From Elusimicrobia bacterium CG08_land_8_20_14_0_20_59_10 (GTDB taxonomy: Bacteria > Elusimicrobiota > Elusimicrobia > Elusimicrobiales > UBA9959), in the NCBI GenBank assembly GCA_002779045.1, contig PEXO01000432.1, positions 1 to 6,703 of the forward strand: a stretch of DNA of 6,703 bases, in the 5' to 3' direction. The notes under the pieces are model-generated. The model saw nothing but the letters and a program-made list of their open reading frames with translations. It ran no database searches and was not told where the DNA came from. How positions within the stretch are numbered: the stretch's first letter is position 1; the number at the start of each line of letters is the position of its first letter. Made by a program: the position numbers and the translations under genes. Shown one piece after another: positions 5,630 through 6,703 of the stretch.

Positions 5630-6474
5630 TTTTCCTCCACTTCAAAAGAGATGTCCAGCGGCCGCGCGGCGCTGGTAATGGAGCCCACGGAGATCCTGTC
5701 TACGCCCAGCCTGGCGAACTGCGCGGCCTTTTCCAGGTCCACGCCTCCGGAGATCTCCACCTCGGGCTTTTTGCCCTTATAGGAGCGTATCATCGCAATG
5801 GCTTCCATCATGTCCCTGTAGGCTATATTGTCCAGCATTATCACGTCGGCGCCCAAAGACAGGAAATTCCGCAGCTGGAACAGGCTCTGCACTTCCAGTT
5901 CTATTTTAAGGCCGGGCTTGGCCTTGCGCATGGCTTTTATGCGCCCGGCCAGCACTTCGGCGCTGCCGCCGGCCAGCGCCACGTGGTTGTCTTTTATCAT
6001 GGCCATATCGTAAAGGCCCATGCGGTGATTTCTGGCGCCGCCCACCCCGGCGGCGTATTTTTCTATGGCGCGCAGGCCCGGCAGGGTTTTGCGTGTGTCA
6101 TAAATCCTGGTGCGGCGGCTTGTTATTACGGAGGCGAACAGCGCGGCCCTGGTGGCTACGCCGCTCATATGCTGCAGAAAATTGAGGGCGGTGCGCTCGG
6201 CGGTCAGGATCGTGGCGGGCCCCTCCACCTGCATAACAATATCGCCCCTGTTTATCCGGGCGCCGTCCTTATAGCGGGTCTTTATTCCGGAGCCGGGCGC
6301 GGCCAGTTTGAACACGCGTTTGGCCACATCAAGGCCGCAAAGCACGCCTTTATCCCTGGCCAGCATCCTGCCGTAAAAACGGGTCCCCAGCGGCACAAAG
6401 AACCGGGTAGTCACGTCCCCGGGCCCAATGTCTTCCTTCAGCGCCGCCTTGATAACAGCGTCAAATTCCCTCAT
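5626..6474 (-). CDS. nadC: Nicotinate-nucleotide pyrophosphorylase (quinolinate phosphoribosyltransferase)
   Basis: NadC converts quinolinate and PRPP to nicotinate mononucleotide, CO2 and PPi, a committed step of de novo NAD synthesis in the cytoplasm. The 282-aa length is standard. Motifs in order: KEDIGPGDVTT (13-23), AERTALNFLQHMSG (92-105), and the quinolinate/PRPP-binding block YDTRKTLPGLRAIEKYA (125-141) with GGARNHRMGLYD (145-156). Then come IKDNH (160-164), IELEVQS (191-197), MLDN (213-216) and ISGGV (241-245), with SVGSIT near the end. All expected active-site residues appear present. It is the first gene of nadC-birA-queG. The ATG at 6474 has no Shine-Dalgarno (TTAAAG precedes it), and a -10-like TAAAAT ends 6 nt upstream. 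nadA and nadB are not in the window. Confidence 0.96.
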   Translation of the reverse strand: MREFDAVIKAALKEDIGPGDVTTRFFVPLGTRFYGRMLARDKGVLCGLDVAKRVFKLAAPGSGIKTRYKDGARINRGDIVMQVEGPATILTAERTALNFLQHMSGVATRAALFASVITSRRTRIYDTRKTLPGLRAIEKYAAGVGGARNHRMGLYDMAMIKDNHVALAGGSAEVLAGRIKAMRKAKPGLKIELEVQSLFQLRNFLSLGADVIMLDNIAYRDMMEAIAMIRSYKGKKPEVEISGGVDLEKAAQFARLGVDRISVGSITSAARPLDISFEVEEK

Positions 6475-6480
6475 CTTTAA

Positions 6481-6520
6481 ATTTTACCATTTAGCAGGCG
6501 CCGCGGAGGGCAGAATTATA
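6481..6520 (-). promoter_or_regulatory. Candidate promoter region of nadC-birA-queG
   Basis: Two -10 candidates are visible on the minus strand. TAAAAT (6486-6481, 5/6) is preceded by TGG, giving an extended -10, and lies 6 nt from the nadC ATG, which would make a leaderless mRNA. TATAAT (6520-6515) is a perfect hexamer about 40 nt upstream of the ATG and would give a leader of about 33 nt that contains no Shine-Dalgarno. Neither has a recognisable -35 at 16-18 nt. The choice between them is open. Confidence 0.42.
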
Positions 6521-6540
6521 GCTTTGTTTAACAGAAGGTA

Positions 6541-6575
6541 CGCGAGGTGCACAGTCGGGGGCCTGGCACCTCGCG
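6541..6575. repeat. Perfect 10-bp inverted repeat between uvrB and nadC
   Basis: CGCGAGGTGC (6541-6550) pairs exactly with GCACCTCGCG (6566-6575) around a 15-nt loop; CAG/CTG inside the loop can add 3 bp past one bulge. It lies 20 nt after the uvrB stop on the minus strand and could end uvrB transcription. However, the following bases (TACCTTCTGTT) are not a good U-tract. A REP-like dispersed palindrome or a protein site is an alternative. The structure is certain, the role is not. Confidence 0.55.
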
Positions 6576-6594
6576 GCACTTATGTTAAGTAAAA

Positions 6595-6703
6595 TTATTT
6601 CTTCCTGCGGGAGGTTTTGAGTTTTATACCGGTCATTTCGCGGAGCTCGAAGAGGCGGTTGCGCAGTTCCGCGGCGAGTTCGAAATTGAGGTTGTCGGCG
6701 GCG
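6595..6703 (-). CDS. uvrB: UvrB C-terminal end (UVR motif), partial
   Basis: Only the last 35 codons and the TAA stop (6597-6595) are in the window; the 5' part lies beyond base 6703. The translated tail reads AADNLNFELAAELRNRLFEL, then REMTG and a basic KLKTSRRKK end. This is a UVR helical-hairpin motif (NLxFExAAELRxxxxxL), which in UvrB sits at the extreme C-terminus and binds UvrC during nucleotide excision repair. The terminal position of the motif favours UvrB over UvrC or ClpC, where it is internal. An McsA-like or other UVR-motif protein cannot be excluded from 35 residues. Confidence 0.75.
   Translation of the reverse strand, partial: AADNLNFELAAELRNRLFELREMTGIKLKTSRRKK

Noticed and set aside
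5983..6480. Plus-strand open frame of 165 aa antisense to nadC
   Set aside because: The opposite strand encodes every NadC motif; this frame has no homology-like features.

Overview
The window is a 6.7-kb, GC-rich (roughly 60%) stretch of what looks like a chromosome from a diderm (Gram-negative-type) bacterium. Evidence for an outer membrane is a lipoprotein MltA-type lytic transglycosylase and exported FecR and NamZ proteins. Frequent ATA (Ile) and AGG (Arg) codons despite the high GC would suit Elusimicrobiota or a related deep-branching lineage. That placement is an impression from codon style, not a demonstrated assignment. No phage, IS transposase, CRISPR array, tRNA or rRNA was seen.

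Left part (1-3901). A FecR-domain secreted protein runs leftward off the window edge (1-695, minus). Divergent from it is a rightward pair: mltA (913-2166, lytic transglycosylase A lipoprotein) and a DUF1343/GH171 gene (2219-3436, namZ-like exo-N-acetylmuramidase). Together these form a peptidoglycan-degradation module. A stand-alone CheY-like receiver (3484-3852) follows with its own apparent promoter. The group ends at a perfect 14-bp stem hairpin (3869-3901) that looks like a terminator usable from both sides.

Middle (3902-4160). This non-coding stretch carries a repeat island: a ~30-bp imperfect inverted repeat, a ~36-bp direct repeat sharing the same core, and short GCCGAGGC-type repeats between. 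It resembles a small dispersed intergenic element.

Right part (4161-6703). A tightly packed leftward operon, nadC-birA-queG, encodes three cofactor or modification enzymes: NAD de novo synthesis, biotin protein ligase and epoxyqueuosine reductase. nadC and birA overlap by 4 bp, and birA and queG are 8 bp apart. Upstream is a 120-bp gap holding a perfect 10-bp inverted repeat, then the 3' end of a UVR-motif gene, most likely uvrB.

The most interesting signal is in the promoters. The FecR gene and the response regulator both have a -35 box, a 17-bp spacer, a -10 box, exactly 7 nt and then ATG, with no Shine-Dalgarno sequence. nadC shows a similar but weaker arrangement. This predicts leaderless transcripts. 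By contrast, mltA, namZ and birA have clear Shine-Dalgarno sequences, so two initiation modes would coexist. I did not find a clearly new multi-gene system.
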